The notes: generated from the letters alone by a model not told the origin. A stretch of DNA of 8,316 nucleotides from an uncultured Eubacterium sp. (GCA_900543485.1 UQRM01000055.1:1-8316); one strand, 5' to 3'; counted from the first letter of the stretch, positions 1-6,930 are shown. Made by a program: numbers and translations.

Positions 1-1419
1 AAGCGCGGTATCAAAGACTTTAATGTGCTGAACGCCAAGCAGCATGAGAAGGAAGCGCAGATAATCGCTGAGGCGGGGCGGCTGGGCGCTATTACCATTG
101 CCACCAACATGGCAGGCAGAGGTACTGATATCATACTGGGCGGCAATCCGGAATTCGAGGCGAGAAAGCTGATGGTCCAGAAGGGATACGATGACGAGGC
201 GATCACATTCGCTACTAGTTTTATGCAATCGGAAGACCAGGAACTGCTGAACGCCCGCCAGGAATACAGGGAGCTGCTGGAGAAAGCGAAAGAAGAAAGA
301 AAAGGAGAGCAGGAAAAGGTAGTAGAACTGGGCGGTCTGTGCATAATCGGTACGGAACGCCATGAATCACGGAGAATAGATAACCAGTTGAGAGGTCGTT
401 CCGGACGTCAGGGAGACCCGGGACAGACTCAGTTCTGCATTTCCATGGAAGATGATCTGATGAGACTCTTCGGCGGAGAGAGGATGCAGTCCATCGTCCA
501 GAGGCTGGGCGTGGAGGAAGACGAAGCTATCGAAGCCAAGATGATAACGAAGCAGATAGAAAACGCTCAGAAGAAGGTGGAAGGCAAGAACTTCTCGATA
601 AGAAAATATGTACTCCAGTATGACAACGTAATGAACAAGCAGCGTGAGATAATATATGGAGAACGTAAAAAAGTCCTGTTCGGTGAGAATCTGAGAGAAG
701 ATCTGGTTTCTATGACACACGAACTGATAGACGAGATCGTCGATCCGGTGACGATGGAGTCAAAGTTCGCTGAAGAGTGGGATTTTGATACTCTTAACAA
801 GGGCCTGCGAAAGATTTCCCCGAGATTTGAGCCCCTTGATTTCGATAAGGAAACGCTGGCAGATATGGATGAAGCCAGCTTGAAATCCGGATTGTATGAA
901 GATTTTGAGGAACTGTATCAGACCAAGGAAGAGGAGATCGGTGTAGACAGGCTCAGGGAAGTTGAGCGTATGCTTCTCATAAGGATAGTGGACAACAAGT
1001 GGATGGATCATATCGATGCTATGGAACAGCTGAAAAGCGGTATCGGTGTTAGAGGGCTGGGCGGTCAGGATCCGGCTGCGGCTTATGCCCAGGAAGGTTT
1101 CGATATGTTCGAAGCGATGATACATTCTATCAAAGAAGATTTCGTCAAGTTCTGCTATAATGCAACGGTCAAGACATCGACTGAGAGAAGGAACGTTATC
1201 GGAAGCGGCGAGGAGCATAAGGATGAATTCTCTGAGGAAGACGCTTTGATGGCCAGCGGAGGACAGGATGTCCCTGCGGAGGCAGTGATACCGAAGAGAG
1301 AGCATAAGCAGCAGACCGTGAGAAGAGACATGCCGAAAGTAGGAAGAAACGACCCTTGCCCGTGCGGCAGCGGCAAAAAATACAAACACTGCTGTGGGAG
1401 GACGACTCCCCAGGATTGA
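1..1419 (+). CDS. secA: Preprotein translocase ATPase SecA, C-terminal part (5' end outside window)
   Basis: SecA is the ATP-driven motor that pushes unfolded preproteins through the SecYEG channel at the inner face of the cytoplasmic membrane. The frame is open from base 1, so 472 residues are seen, somewhat more than half of a usual SecA of about 800-850. Visible parts in order: second nucleotide-binding domain with the TNMAGRGTD motif (fragment residues 35-43) and the arginine-finger helicase motif beginning [13 protein letters not shown] and ending RSGRQGD (117-139); helical scaffold with [15 protein letters not shown] (about 202-216); the conserved [12 protein letters not shown] stretch (334-345); an acidic, variable linker; and a C-terminal SEC-C zinc motif, CxC-x8-CC at 453/455/464/465, which in known SecAs binds zinc and contacts SecB or lipid. 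The last residues (TTPQD) and the TGA stop lie inside a repeat copy, so the native tail may have been altered. prfB follows after 284 bp. Identity is certain; the true start is not in the window. Confidence 0.98.
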   Translation, partial: KRGIKDFNVLNAKQHEKEAQIIAEAGRLGAITIATNMAGRGTDIILGGNPEFEARKLMVQKGYDDEAITFATSFMQSEDQELLNARQEYRELLEKAKEERKGEQEKVVELGGLCIIGTERHESRRIDNQLRGRSGRQGDPGQTQFCISMEDDLMRLFGGERMQSIVQRLGVEEDEAIEAKMITKQIENAQKKVEGKNFSIRKYVLQYDNVMNKQREIIYGERKKVLFGENLREDLVSMTHELIDEIVDPVTMESKFAEEWDFDTLNKGLRKISPRFEPLDFDKETLADMDEASLKSGLYEDFEELYQTKEEEIGVDRLREVERMLLIRIVDNKWMDHIDAMEQLKSGIGVRGLGGQDPAAAYAQEGFDMFEAMIHSIKEDFVKFCYNATVKTSTERRNVIGSGEEHKDEFSEEDALMASGGQDVPAEAVIPKREHKQQTVRRDMPKVGRNDPCPCGSGKKYKHCCGRTTPQD

Positions 1420-1460
1420 CGAGCGACAGCGAAGTCAGAGTGGCGGAGCGTCCCCCGTCA
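1399..1460 (+). repeat. 62-bp direct repeat, copy 1, overlapping the secA 3' end
   Basis: This copy matches 1500-1561 at 61 of 62 positions (the only difference is c1449 against a1550), at an offset of 101 bp. It begins inside the codon for the fourth residue after the last SecA zinc-motif cysteines' glycine region, covers the final codons and the TGA at 1417-1419, and runs on into noncoding DNA. Together with upstream bases it can form a small hairpin, GGGAG (1396-1400) with CTCCC (1406-1410). The 101-bp offset is not a multiple of three, so the two copies are read in different frames, which argues against a protein repeat. It is probably a REP-like or small interspersed element; the family is not recognised. 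Confidence 0.9.
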
Positions 1461-1465
1461 TATGT

Positions 1466-1484
1466 CACAGGGCTTCAGCCCGTG
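1466..1484 (+). other. Hairpin between the two repeat copies
   Basis: CAC (1466-1468) and GGGC (1470-1473) pair with GCCC (1478-1481) and GTG (1482-1484) around a TTCA loop, with one bulged A. No T-run follows, so it is not a typical rho-independent terminator. The 11-base word ATGTCACAGGG at 1462-1472 recurs at 1654-1664, on the far side of the composite element, which suggests that the whole block was built from duplicated modules. Confidence 0.6.
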
Positions 1485-1499
1485 GTGACCAACGACGCA

Positions 1500-1561
1500 A
1501 GGACGACTCCCCAGGATTGACGAGCGACAGCGAAGTCAGAGTGGCGGAGAGTCCCCCGTCA
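1500..1561 (+). repeat. 62-bp direct repeat, copy 2, secA-prfB intergenic
   Basis: This is the second copy of the element at 1399-1460 and lies fully in noncoding DNA. Its ends can pair: GACG (1502-1505) with CGTC (1557-1560), and ACTCCCC (1506-1512) with GGAGAGT (1546-1552), six of seven pairs, leaving a four-C bulge on the 3' side. The single base that differs from copy 1 lies in this stem and weakens it in copy 1. The repeat is followed directly by another hairpin module at 1562. Confidence 0.88.
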
Positions 1562-1618
1562 GGACATTTTGTCCCGCGATGAAAGAGCGGCAAGACAAAA
1601 TTCCCGCGAGGGATGTCC
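1562..1618 (+). repeat. Long inverted-repeat (hairpin) module
   Basis: ATTTTGTC (1566-1573) pairs perfectly with GACAAAAT (1594-1601). Inside it, CCGC (1574-1577) pairs with GCGG (1587-1590) around a purine-rich loop, with CAA bulged. As an alternative outer pairing, GGACAT (1562-1567) is complementary to ATGTCC (1613-1618). There is no run of T after the stem, so I do not call it a terminator. The inner pattern, a CCGC arm, a GA-rich loop and a GCGG arm, recurs in the next module, so these are probably diverged copies of one structural unit. Confidence 0.7.
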
Positions 1619-1649
1619 GCGAGCGAAAGGGAGCGGAAACAGCCCGGAC
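1615..1649 (+). repeat. Second, weaker hairpin module
   Basis: GTCCG (1615-1619) is complementary to CGGAC (1645-1649). Alternatively TGTCCGC (1614-1620) pairs with GCGG and ACA near 1633-1641, with AA bulged. The GAGCGAAAG-type loop resembles the loop of the preceding hairpin and the central GAGCGACAGCGAAG part of the 62-bp repeat. It overlaps the outer arm of the 1562-1618 module, so the two structures would compete. It ends about 55 bp before the prfB start. Confidence 0.5.
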
Positions 1650-1703
1650 GTGAATGTCACAGGGAGTTCTATAAAAATATAAAATTGAAAAGGATGTGAA
1701 GTT

Positions 1704-2805
1704 ATGGTACAGCTCGACCAGATAAAAGGCCAGATGCCTGAACTGAAGACGATGCTGCAAGAGGCAGGTGAGTCCCTTTGACCCGGCAGGGCTCAAAGTA
1801 AGACTCGAAGAGATAGATAAAAAGGTAAATGAAAACGGATTCTGGGACGATCCGGAAGCAGCTCAGAAGGTCATGAAGGAGAAGAAGTCCATCGAGGATA
1901 AGCTGTCTGAACTGGACGCTCTGGAAGGCCAGATGGAGGATCTGGAAGTCATGATAGAGATGGCTGATGAAGAACAGGACGAAGCTTTTGCCGATGAGGC
2001 TGAAGAAGCTTTCGGAAAGCTATCGGCCGCGCTGGAGGATCTGCGGCTGAGGACGCTCCTCAATGGCAAGTACGATAAGAACAACGCCATAATTTCCGTA
2101 CATGCGGGGTCAGGCGGTACGGATGCCCAGGACTGGGCGGAGATGCTTTTTCGGATGTATACCAGATGGTGTGAAAAGAAGGGTTACAAGGCTAAGCTCA
2201 TAGACATGCAGGACGATACGGAGGGCGGTATCAAAAGTGCGACGCTGCTGGTGGAAGGCGAATACGCTTATGGATATCTGAAGAACGAAAAAGGCGTCCA
2301 CAGGATAGTCAGGATCTCTCCTTTCGACTCTTCCGGCAGGAGGCATACTTCCTTCGCGTCGCTGGATGTGATACCGGAGATAGACGATGACGTTGAGGTG
2401 GAGATAAACAGTGAAGATCTGAGGATAGATACGTTCCGTTCCAGTGGCGCAGGCGGACAGCATGTAAACAAGACTGATTCCGCCATAAGGATAACACACA
2501 TACCGACCAACATCGTGGTTACATGTCAAAACGAGCGGTCTCAGCATCAAAACAGAGAGACGGCCATGAAGCTCTTGATGTCCAAGCTGATCGAGCTGAA
2601 GGAGCAGGAAAAGAAGGAGAGTCTGGACGAGTTGAAAGGCGATTATAGCCAGATAACCTGGGGAAGCCAGATAAGATCTTACGTTTTCCATCCATATACC
2701 ATGGTCAAGGATCACAGGACCGGCGCAGAAGTCGGGAATGTGGAAGCTGTAATGGACGGGGACATCGACTATTTCATAAATGAAAAGCTTAAACAGAAGG
2801 AGTAA
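1704..2805 (+). CDS. prfB: Peptide chain release factor 2 (RF2), expressed by programmed +1 frameshift
   Basis: RF2 recognises UGA and UAA stop codons in the ribosomal A site and triggers peptide release. The ATG at 1704 has AGGA at 1691-1694 as ribosome binding site. Frame zero runs for 25 codons to an in-frame TGA (1779-1781); slipping by one base at CTT (1776-1778) continues at GAC (1780) to the TAA at 2803. The product would be 366 residues, matching the usual bacterial RF2 length of about 365. Family marks: the stop-codon reading tripeptide SPF at residues 205-207, within RISPFDSSGRRHTSFAS; the peptidyl-transferase GGQ motif at 250-252, within SSGAGGQHVNKTDSA; and an N-terminal coiled-coil-like acidic domain. 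SPF and GGQ fall at the same numbers as in E. coli RF2, which supports the assembled reading. Residue 246 is Ser, a small residue, unlike the Thr of E. coli K-12. The stop is TAA. tex follows after three bases. Confidence 0.97.
1766..1782 (+). promoter_or_regulatory. prfB: RF2 autoregulatory +1 frameshift site
   Basis: The elements of the known prfB switch are all here: an internal Shine-Dalgarno-like AGGTGA (1766-1771), complementary to the 16S rRNA tail; the slippery CTT (1776-1778); the in-frame TGA (1779-1781); and C at 1782, giving the weak UGAC context. When RF2 is scarce the ribosome pauses on UGA and shifts by one; when it is plentiful, translation ends after 25 residues. The SD-like word begins ten bases before CTT, one base more than in the E. 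coli site (AGGGGGTAT-CTT). Mechanism is from established knowledge; the elements are seen directly. Confidence 0.95.
2797..2802 (+). promoter_or_regulatory. Ribosome binding site of tex inside the prfB end
   Basis: AAGGAG forms the last two sense codons of prfB, is followed at once by its TAA, and lies six bases before the tex ATG at 2809. Termination on prfB therefore happens on top of the tex initiation site, which favours translational coupling. Confidence 0.85.
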
Positions 2806-2808
2806 CAG

Positions 2809-5082
2809 ATGAACATCATCCAGATGATCGCCGGAGAATTCAATGTAAAAGAGTCACAGGTAGAGAATACTGTGGCTCTTATTGATGAAGGGAACACTAT
2901 CCCATTTATCGCCAGATATAGAAAAGAAGTTACAGGAGGTCTCAGCGACGAGGTGTTGAGAGACATCGACGAGAGATTGACGTACTTGCGGAATTTGCAG
3001 GAGAGAAAAGACGAGGTCATCAGGCTCATCGACGAGCAGGGAAAGCTGAATGATGAACTGAGGGCGCAGATAGATGAGGCGGAGGTCCTCCAGAGAGTGG
3101 AAGATCTTTATAAGCCATATAAAAAGAAAAAGGCTACAAGAGCTTCAAAGGCGAAGGAAAAGGGATTGGAACCTCTGGCTCTTATATTCCGGGAGCAGCA
3201 GGACGATGCCGGCTCACCGGAAGAACTGGCGGCACCTTTTATCGACCATGAAAAAGGCGTGGAGACTGTCGAGGATGCCATATCGGGAGCATGCGATATC
3301 ATCGCTGAGATGATATCTGATGATCCGGATATCACCGCGGCTGTCAGGGAGAAGACATATGAGACCGCGGCCATTGAGACAGAGGCTGTGGATGCGGAGG
3401 AAAAGACGGTGTATGATATGTATTACGAATACAGAGAAGCCGTCAGATCCATCCCAAACCACAGGATACTGGCCATCAACAGGGGCGAGAAGGAGAAAAA
3501 ACTGAAGGTGAAGGTCAGCGCCGACGCGGAAAAGATGGAAACCCTCATCGGGGAGCACGTCATAACTGACGAAGGATCCCCGTTCACAGAGTTGCTTCGG
3601 GATACCATAACCGACGCATACAAGAGGCTGATGGCTCCTTCCGCCGAAAGGGAAATCAGGAGCATGCTGACGGAAAGGGCGGAGGCCGAGGCGGTCAAAG
3701 TTTTTGCAAAAAACACCGAAAAGCTGCTGATGGTACCGCCTGTAAAAGGGGCTCGGATAATCAGCATCGATCCGGGATACAGGACAGGCTGCAAGGTAGC
3801 TGTCATCAACGAGACGGGAAAGCTGCTGGCCTATACGACCGTATTCCCGACAGAGCCTAAGAAGGATATAAAAGGAACGGAAGCTGTGCTTGGAAAGCTG
3901 GCTGACAAGTTTAAAATAAACACCATCGTCATCGGCAACGGAACAGCTTCCAGGGAGACTGAAGAAGTTGTAGCTGATTTCATCAGAAAATCGGGGCGGG
4001 ATATCCACTACACCATAGTCAATGAGGCGGGAGCATCGGTCTACTCAGCCTCGAAGCTGGCAACAGAGGAATATCCGGATCTGGATGTGACCGTCAGAGG
4101 TGCCATGTCCCTGGGCAGGAGGCTTCAGGACCCGCTGGCGGAGCTGGTGAAGATTCCCACCAAGAGCATTGGAGTGGGCCAGTACCAGCACGATATAAAT
4201 CAGGGACTGCTGGAAAGCGCCCTGGATAACGTAGTGGAAGACTGTGTTAACAGAGTGGGCGTAGAGCTCAACACTGCGTCGCCGTCGCTGCTGGCTCATG
4301 TGGCCGGCATCAACATGGGGATCGCAAGGAATATCGTGGCGTACAGAGAGGAAAAGGGAGCATTCAAAAAACGAAGTGAGCTGAAGAACGTTTCCAAGCT
4401 GGGAGAGAAGACATTCAATCAGTGCGCCGGCTTCATAAGAGTTTCAGGAGGAGACGAGCCGCTGGATGCCACCTCCGTCCATCCTGAATCCTATAAGGCG
4501 GCCGAAGCCATGCTTGCCAAACTGGGAATGGATAAAGAAGACCTGAGACATGGTGGTATCCCAGATATAGACGAGCGCGTATGGGCTGTTTATGGCGAAG
4601 AGGAGAAGACTAAGGCAGGAAGGACGAGAGCCAAGAGTCTGGCAGATCTGAAAGCACTTTCTCAAAAGGCAGCAGCGGAAGAGAGAAAGCCGAAACGGAA
4701 TATGAAGAAAGCTGTGGAGAAGATGGCTGCCGATCTGGGTATCGGTGTGCCGACTCTTTCGGATATAATCGGCGAGATGAAAAAGCCGGGACGCGACCCC
4801 CGGGAAGATGCGCCGCCTGTGGTTTTTCGCAATGATGTGAGATCGTTTGACGATCTGGAAGTAGGGATGGAATTGGAAGGGACGGTACGGAATGTAGTTG
4901 ATTTCGGTGCTTTTGTCGACATAGGTGTCAAGAACGACGGCCTCGTCCATATTTCCCAGTTGAGCAGCAAATTCGTCAAACATCCGATGGATGTGGTGTC
5001 TGTGGGCGATACAGTGAAAGTGAAGATCATAACTATCGACAGAGATAAACAGAAGATCGGGCTCACCATGAAACTGAAATAA
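2809..5082 (+). CDS. tex: Tex-family RNA-binding transcription accessory protein
   Basis: Tex is a conserved cytoplasmic nucleic-acid-binding protein, structurally related to the core of eukaryotic Spt6 and linked to transcription and RNA handling; its exact reaction is not settled. The 757-residue product shows the family order: helical N-terminal domain with the IPFIARYRKEVTGGL signature (about 32-46) and a basic KKKKATRASKAKEKGLEPLA stretch (about 105-125); a YqgF/RNase H-like domain starting at IISIDPGYRTGCKVAVI (about 317-333); tandem helix-hairpin-helix segments around LLAHVAGINMGIARNIVAYR (about 494-513); and a C-terminal S1 domain (about 682-756) with VVDFGAFVDIGVKNDGLVHI. It is a little longer than the roughly 720 residues of many Tex proteins, with charged linkers before the S1 domain. 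The ATG is set by AAGGAG six bases upstream. It lies between prfB and a phosphatase gene with tiny gaps, so all three are probably co-transcribed. Confidence 0.96.
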   Translation: MNIIQMIAGEFNVKESQVENTVALIDEGNTIPFIARYRKEVTGGLSDEVLRDIDERLTYLRNLQERKDEVIRLIDEQGKLNDELRAQIDEAEVLQRVEDLYKPYKKKKATRASKAKEKGLEPLALIFREQQDDAGSPEELAAPFIDHEKGVETVEDAISGACDIIAEMISDDPDITAAVREKTYETAAIETEAVDAEEKTVYDMYYEYREAVRSIPNHRILAINRGEKEKKLKVKVSADAEKMETLIGEHVITDEGSPFTELLRDTITDAYKRLMAPSAEREIRSMLTERAEAEAVKVFAKNTEKLLMVPPVKGARIISIDPGYRTGCKVAVINETGKLLAYTTVFPTEPKKDIKGTEAVLGKLADKFKINTIVIGNGTASRETEEVVADFIRKSGRDIHYTIVNEAGASVYSASKLATEEYPDLDVTVRGAMSLGRRLQDPLAELVKIPTKSIGVGQYQHDINQGLLESALDNVVEDCVNRVGVELNTASPSLLAHVAGINMGIARNIVAYREEKGAFKKRSELKNVSKLGEKTFNQCAGFIRVSGGDEPLDATSVHPESYKAAEAMLAKLGMDKEDLRHGGIPDIDERVWAVYGEEEKTKAGRTRAKSLADLKALSQKAAAEERKPKRNMKKAVEKMAADLGIGVPTLSDIIGEMKKPGRDPREDAPPVVFRNDVRSFDDLEVGMELEGTVRNVVDFGAFVDIGVKNDGLVHISQLSSKFVKHPMDVVSVGDTVKVKIITIDRDKQKIGLTMKLK

Positions 5083-5088
5083 GGGAGT
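5081..5088 (+). promoter_or_regulatory. Ribosome binding site of the phosphatase gene, overlapping the tex stop
   Basis: AAGGGAGT shares two bases with the tex TAA (5080-5082), and its GGGAG core ends seven bases before the ATG at 5095. The overlap suggests translational coupling with tex and fixes the phosphatase start. Confidence 0.8.
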
Positions 5089-5094
5089 GATACC

Positions 5095-5748
5095 ATGAGC
5101 AACATAGATACAGTACTATTCGACTTTGATGGCACCGTTATGAACACCAACGATGTCATCATGATGTCCTGGCAGCATACTTTCAGAACCCTGGAAGGCA
5201 GGGAGGAAGACCCGGAAGTCCTGCTGAGGACTTTTGGTGAGCCTCTTGAGACGACAATGAAAAAATTTTTTCCCAATGTTCCGACAGACGAAGCTATCGA
5301 AGTCTACAGAAGTTTTCATCGGGATAACTTTGGAGAGTTCATAAGCCTTTTTCCCGGAATGAAGGAATTGATACAGGAAGTGAAGACACGAGGGTATAAA
5401 GTAGGACTGGTCACATCTAGACTTCTCAACACTACCATGCAAGGATTGGAAAAGTACGGTATAAAACAGTACTTCGATGCCATCATCACAGCTGATGATA
5501 CGACTAAGCACAAGCCAGACCCTGAACCGGTCAATATCGTTTTGAGAAAGCTGGATTCCGCGCCGGAGCATACCATAATGCTGGGGGACACACTATTCGA
5601 TTTACTCTGTGCCAGGAACGCCAAAGTGACGTCGGTGCTGGTGTCCTGGTCTCTGGCTCTGGGCGGCAAGACGAAAGAAGAGCTGGGAGATGCCGCGCCT
5701 GATTACATAATAGATGATCCGAAGGAGCTGCTGGAGATAATATCGTAA
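5095..5748 (+). CDS. HAD-superfamily phosphatase, PpaX/phosphoglycolate phosphatase type
   Basis: This is a cytoplasmic haloacid-dehalogenase hydrolase of 217 residues with all four catalytic motifs: motif I DFDGT (10-14, nucleophile Asp10 and acid/base Asp12), motif II VTS (106-108), motif III Lys140 in KHKPDPEP, and motif IV GDTLFD (164-169, Mg-binding Asp165 and Asp169). An alpha-helical cap fits between residues 16 and 85. The start NTNDVIMMSWQHTF after motif I and the KPDPEP stretch resemble Bacillus PpaX, a pyrophosphatase acting on PPi produced by HPr kinase/phosphorylase, but no hpr genes are in view. Phosphoglycolate or another small phosphate ester is equally possible, so I give no gene symbol. 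It sits 12 bp after tex and is closed by a strong terminator 22 bp after its stop, making it the last gene of the unit. Confidence 0.9.
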   Translation: MSNIDTVLFDFDGTVMNTNDVIMMSWQHTFRTLEGREEDPEVLLRTFGEPLETTMKKFFPNVPTDEAIEVYRSFHRDNFGEFISLFPGMKELIQEVKTRGYKVGLVTSRLLNTTMQGLEKYGIKQYFDAIITADDTTKHKPDPEPVNIVLRKLDSAPEHTIMLGDTLFDLLCARNAKVTSVLVSWSLALGGKTKEELGDAAPDYIIDDPKELLEIIS

Positions 5749-5770
5749 ATATGTGATGGATATGAACACC

Positions 5771-5806
5771 GCCATTTTGCACACTAAAAGTGCAAAATGG
5801 CTTTTT
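5771..5806 (+). terminator. Strong rho-independent terminator after the phosphatase gene
   Basis: There is a perfect 12-bp stem, GCCATTTTGCAC (5771-5782) with GTGCAAAATGGC (5790-5801), around a seven-base loop, followed by five T (5802-5806). It ends the prfB-tex-phosphatase unit. On the other strand the stem has only a short loop-side T run, so termination is directed mainly rightward. Confidence 0.96.
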
Positions 5807-6008
5807 AATGTGCCAAAAAATCCGCCATTTCCCTTCCGGAGCCTTAAATCTATTGGTGTGAGGCGATCCCTGTCCGGTCCTTGCCCATAAAATCGCAAAA
5901 AATGACTGAAAAAGTGCATTTCCGCGAAAGAAGCTGGACGGACGCCGTTGATGAATGTAATATAATATAAAATAATACATTTATTTACAACAAAAAGAGG
6001 GCGGAGAG
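5807..6008. other. Intergenic region, no gene seen
   Basis: About 200 bp separate the terminator from the small broken gene. I see no supported coding frame. The right half becomes very AT-rich (5954-5990) and carries the possible promoter given separately. A 12-base word, ATCGCAAAAAAT, is found near 5892 and again near 6108 inside the broken gene; this may be chance. A TCCGCGAAAG-type word near 5931 faintly recalls the hairpin loops between secA and prfB. Confidence 0.5.
5948..5976 (+). promoter_or_regulatory. Possible promoter of the small broken gene
   Basis: TTGATG (5948-5953) and AATAAT (5971-5976) are separated by 17 bases, in an AT-rich stretch 33 bp before the ATG at 6009. Several overlapping TATAAT-like words (5961-5972) make the exact -10 uncertain. 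Matches to consensus are moderate. Confidence 0.4.
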
Positions 6009-6300
6009 ATGGATTTCATCGAGTATACTAAAAGCGACATGCGTACCGAGGAGGAATTGATACGAATATATCGCGGCATGATCGAAATGTTGCCGAAAGG
6101 CAATCTGATCGCAAAAAATCGCAACGGGAATATATATTATTATATGCTGGATCCGGAAACGGGGCGGTAGGAATACATAAGTGTAAAAAACATGGCGTTG
6201 GTCGAGGCCTTGAGGGACAGACGCTATGCGGAGATATCGCTGAAGATACAGAAGAGGCGCAGAGGATACTGAGAAGCGCAGGAAACCAGAAGATACAGAT
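6009..6300 (+). pseudogene. Degraded small gene of unknown function (in-frame TAG, then frameshift)
   Basis: From ATG 6009, with a purine-rich GGCGGAG just upstream, the frame encodes 53 residues: an N-terminal MDFIEYTKSDMRTEEELIRI, then a LPKGNLIAKNRNGNIYYYML segment (residues 28-47), and DPETGR before a TAG at 6168-6170. The same frame continues sensibly after the TAG (EYISVKNMALVEALRDRRYA) to a TGA at 6270. From about 6251 a different frame takes over with EEAQRILRSAGNQK, as expected after a small indel. A CAG-to-TAG change would explain the nonsense codon. The LPKG...YYY pattern recalls short proteins of unknown role seen in Clostridia, but that is from memory. The right end is not defined: the likeness to a gene fades near 6300, where the AT-rich region starts. 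Alternatively, the 53-residue protein is made as it stands. Confidence 0.65.
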
Positions 6301-6335
6301 AAAAGCCTGTTTTCTTAGTAATAGTCAGTATTTAG

Positions 6336-6914
6336 TTAGTCATCGCTCGATGATTTAATGTACATAGAGTCACATCGTAAATCTATTTCTGAAATCATTT
6401 TTAAAATACTTTCTTTGGGCAGGGAAAAATTGGATTCAATCCATAAAAGAAAAACAGATACAACTCCACTACTATGATAGCGTATCATATATTTCCAATC
6501 TTCCTGTAGGTGATCAGCCTTCATTTCATATAGAGTAATTTCTGTTAGACGATCTTCAAATAGAGTGAGGAGTTCACTACGCAATTCTTGTTTCCCATGA
6601 GATAGAGAAAGTACTCGCACGATATGTGCATTTTCTTGAATAAAAGATAATAATTGAGAAAGTGCCTTTTCCCAGGATACTGTTGGGTTATTACTCATAA
6701 GGTATTCAAACTCTTTATAAAAAGCTTCAACAATATCTTTGTAAAGACAATAGATGTTTTCATAATGATAATAAAAAGCTCCTCGGGAAATATAAGCTTT
6801 ATCAGTTAGTTCTGCTACTGTTATTTGATCAAGCTCTTTCTCTAGTAACAATTCAAAGAGAGCTCGACTCAGCAATTTCTTTGTTTTAAATACTCTTTTG
6901 TCATGTTTATTCAT
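6336..6914 (-). CDS. TetR/AcrR-family transcriptional regulator
   Basis: The product is a 192-residue DNA-binding protein, normal for the family. The N-terminal helix-turn-helix spans about residues 31-53, with ITVAELTDKAYISRGAFYYH and the YYHYEN end typical of TetR recognition helices. The rest (about 60-185) is a helical ligand-binding and dimerisation domain with WEKALSQLLSFIQENAHIVR near 81-100; this part does not reveal the ligand. I start at ATG 6914 because AGAGGA lies seven bases upstream; an in-frame GTG at 6938 would add eight residues but has no good site and falls inside the inverted repeat. The gene is AT-rich and unlike the secA-to-phosphatase part. It is divergent from the dehydrogenase gene, so it probably controls that gene and itself. 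No clear terminator is seen after its TAA. Confidence 0.93.
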   Translation of the reverse strand: MNKHDKRVFKTKKLLSRALFELLLEKELDQITVAELTDKAYISRGAFYYHYENIYCLYKDIVEAFYKEFEYLMSNNPTVSWEKALSQLLSFIQENAHIVRVLSLSHGKQELRSELLTLFEDRLTEITLYEMKADHLQEDWKYMIRYHSSGVVSVFLLWIESNFSLPKESILKMISEIDLRCDSMYIKSSSDD

Positions 6915-6920
6915 AAGATA

Positions 6921-6926
6921 TCCTCT
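6921..6926 (-). promoter_or_regulatory. Ribosome binding site deciding the regulator start
   Basis: On the minus strand the bases read AGAGGA, six bases before ATG 6914. This makes the ATG the likely start rather than the upstream GTG at 6938. Confidence 0.75.
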
Positions 6927-6930
6927 GGAT

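Noticed and set aside
760..1389. Long antisense open frame within secA (209 codons)
   Set aside because: It lies wholly opposite a well-conserved secA segment and has no recognisable domain or start signal; codon bias of the sense gene explains it.
1399..1561. CRISPR array from the two repeat copies
   Set aside because: There are only two copies, the unit is 62 bp, the 39-bp interval contains its own hairpin, and no cas genes are in view.
1394..1582. Open frame of 62 codons over the secA end and both repeat copies
   Set aside because: The two near-identical repeat copies are read in different frames because the offset is 101 bp, there is no good ribosome binding site, and the product is low-complexity with no family character. 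It is a by-product of the repeat.
1562..1601. The ATTTTGTC hairpin as a secA terminator
   Set aside because: The stem is good, but no T-run follows on the plus strand; it fits better as part of the repeat block.
1665..1703. Separate prfB promoter with TATAAA near 1671
   Set aside because: AT-rich words resemble a -10 box, but I find no -35 at proper spacing.
3214..4008. Long antisense open frame within tex (264 codons)
   Set aside because: It is opposite the Tex core and shows no domain features or ribosome binding site; it is a shadow of the sense codons.
6168..6170. TAG as a pyrrolysine codon
   Set aside because: The same gene also carries a frameshift about 80 bases later, and no pyrrolysine genes or insertion context are visible; decay is simpler.
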